From JAZDLC01 sp043802345 (GTDB lineage Bacteria > Planctomycetota > B15-G4 > JADJEK01), in assembly GCA_043802345.1 (NCBI GenBank), contig JAZDLC010000270.1:1-5398 (forward strand): DNA of 5,398 nucleotides, read 5' to 3'. A program made the translations under genes and the position numbers. Positions 4,469 through 5,398 of this stretch are shown in pieces (position 1 is the stretch's first letter; every line of letters begins with the position of its first letter). The notes under the pieces are model-generated. The model was not told where the DNA came from, searched no databases, and was given only the letters and a program-made list of their open reading frames with translations.

Positions 4469-5398
4469 ATGAGCAATCCAGGAAGTGCCCTGCCGGCTCT
4501 GGTACCGATTCCGACCCGCTTCGACGTGGCCAAAAGCGCCTCCACGAGCGAGTCCGGGGCGTTGATCCGGGCCACCGAGCGTTCCTCCGGGAGGACGGTC
4601 GGGCTGCGGCGTCTCTCGCCTGAGTTCACCACGAATCCAGAGGCGCTGGAGAAGCTGCTCCTCCTCGATCACCCGAACCTGCTGCCCGTCACCGAGGTGC
4701 TGCGGGACGAGGCGGGCATCTATCTGGTCACCGAGTGGACCGAGCGGGGTACCCTCGCGGACCGGCTCGAGGTGGGGTTCCCCAGCGCCATCGTGCTGCA
4801 CCTGGTCGCCCGGGGCGTCAGCCGGGCCCTGAACTACCTTCACGCCCGGAGCATTGCGCCGGCCAAGCTTGCGACCGATCAGATCCTGGAGACGGACCAG
4901 GGGCAGTTCCAGATCGCGGGGTACGGCGTCCCGGAAGACTCGGGCGAGGAGACGAGCTGCAACCCCGGCCAGGAAGAATCGGACAGCGCCACGGACCGCT
5001 TCCGGGTCGATCTGGTCTCATTCGGCCGCCTGATCGAGAAGCTGCGGCACGAGCTCCCGCCTTCCCTGCGCACGCTCTGCCGCCGCTGCCGGCCGGACGC
5101 GCCGGACTCCTTCCTGAAAGCGGATGAGTTGCTGCGCGAGCTGGAGGGGCTGCCGGACATGCTCGCCCTGGCGGAGTTCGATCATGACGCCGAGCAGATC
5201 GACGCGGCGGAGGATGAGAGGAGGGATTCCCGGGATCCTCGGAACACGCCGAGCGATTCGGCGGGCGAGTCGTTCCCCTGGAGGCCGCTGGAGGATCTCT
5301 ACGAGCTCGAGGGTTCCAGCAAGAAGGGAGGCATGGGCTCGGTCTGGATGGCCCGGGAGAAGTCCACCGGCCGCAAGGTCGCCATCAAGCGGCTCCTC
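4469..5398 (+). CDS. Tandem pseudokinase-kinase protein, N-terminal 310 residues (cut by window edge)
   Basis: The frame is open from ATG 4469 to the last base (310 codons). Residues ~17-230 have a Hanks-kinase layout with hinge-like LVTEWTERGTLADRL (86-100), LNYLHARSI (121-129) and a DLVSFGRLIEKL helix (181-192). The catalytic residues are gone. The glycine loop is replaced by SASTSESG. VAIK reads VGLR (Lys to Arg47). HRD reads PAK (131-133). The catalytic-loop Asn is Gln138. DFG reads GYG (151-153). An acidic linker (~237-265) follows. A second kinase domain starts near 272: KKGGMGSVW (285-293) and VAIK with Lys307 are intact, although the first loop glycine is Lys285. The rest lies beyond the window. 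Inference: the first domain is a regulatory or scaffolding pseudokinase acting in cis on the second. No membrane helix is seen so far. An ancient duplication within the gene is the simplest origin. Confidence 0.85.
   Translation, partial: MSNPGSALPALVPIPTRFDVAKSASTSESGALIRATERSSGRTVGLRRLSPEFTTNPEALEKLLLLDHPNLLPVTEVLRDEAGIYLVTEWTERGTLADRLEVGFPSAIVLHLVARGVSRALNYLHARSIAPAKLATDQILETDQGQFQIAGYGVPEDSGEETSCNPGQEESDSATDRFRVDLVSFGRLIEKLRHELPPSLRTLCRRCRPDAPDSFLKADELLRELEGLPDMLALAEFDHDAEQIDAAEDERRDSRDPRNTPSDSAGESFPWRPLEDLYELEGSSKKGGMGSVWMAREKSTGRKVAIKRLL

Noticed and set aside
4091..4843. 250-residue minus-strand frame spanning the first lipoprotein gene and the pseudokinase gene
   Set aside because: It overlaps two better-supported genes in other frames and its translation shows no motif or signal.
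4735..5127. 130-residue plus-strand frame inside the pseudokinase domain
   Set aside because: It is Arg/Pro/Gly-rich shadow sequence. The overlapping frame has kinase-fold features and continues into an intact kinase domain.
1..5398. Insertion sequences, CRISPR repeats, tRNA or rRNA genes, attachment sites
   Set aside because: No direct-repeat array, terminal inverted repeats, transposase-like protein or RNA-gene signature was seen on either strand.

Overview
The window is GC-rich (well over 60% by eye), densely coding DNA. It holds three complete plus-strand genes, three complete minus-strand lipoprotein genes, and a truncated Hanks-type Ser/Thr kinase gene at each edge, both pointing outward. 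Several eukaryote-like kinases, a class III nucleotide cyclase fused to an FHA domain, a membrane-anchored arylsulfotransferase-like propeller and frequent TTG/GTG starts suggest an uncultured bacterium of the Acidobacteriota/Planctomycetota/Myxococcota kind. I lean to Acidobacteriota but cannot fix the phylum from this window.

Layout. 1-216 (minus): N-terminus of a Ser/Thr kinase. 217-275: a 59-base divergent intergenic region. 276-1634 and 1679-2362 (plus): an anchored ASST-type beta-propeller protein and a polytopic membrane protein, probably one operon. 2377-2385: an extended -10 promoter leading into 2415-3284 (plus), an adenylate cyclase-FHA fusion. 3279-3302: a perfect inverted repeat covering both convergent stop codons, probably a shared terminator. 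3297-4326 (minus): three tandem paralogous small lipoproteins in one tight operon. 4327-4468: a divergent intergenic region with another extended -10. 4469-5398 (plus, runs off the edge): a protein with a catalytically dead N-terminal kinase domain followed by the start of an intact-looking kinase domain.

How they may work together. The kinase genes, the soluble cAMP-producing enzyme and its phosphothreonine-binding FHA module form a plausible phospho-signalling neighbourhood, in which a kinase could control the cyclase through its FHA domain. That link is inferred from proximity. The lipoproteins and the ASST-like pair belong to the cell envelope and have no demonstrated connection to signalling.

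The most notable object is the right-hand gene. Its first kinase domain has lost the VAIK lysine, the HRD aspartate, the catalytic-loop asparagine and the DFG aspartate, and it sits directly before a second kinase domain. This is a pseudokinase-kinase order formally like that of JAK kinases.
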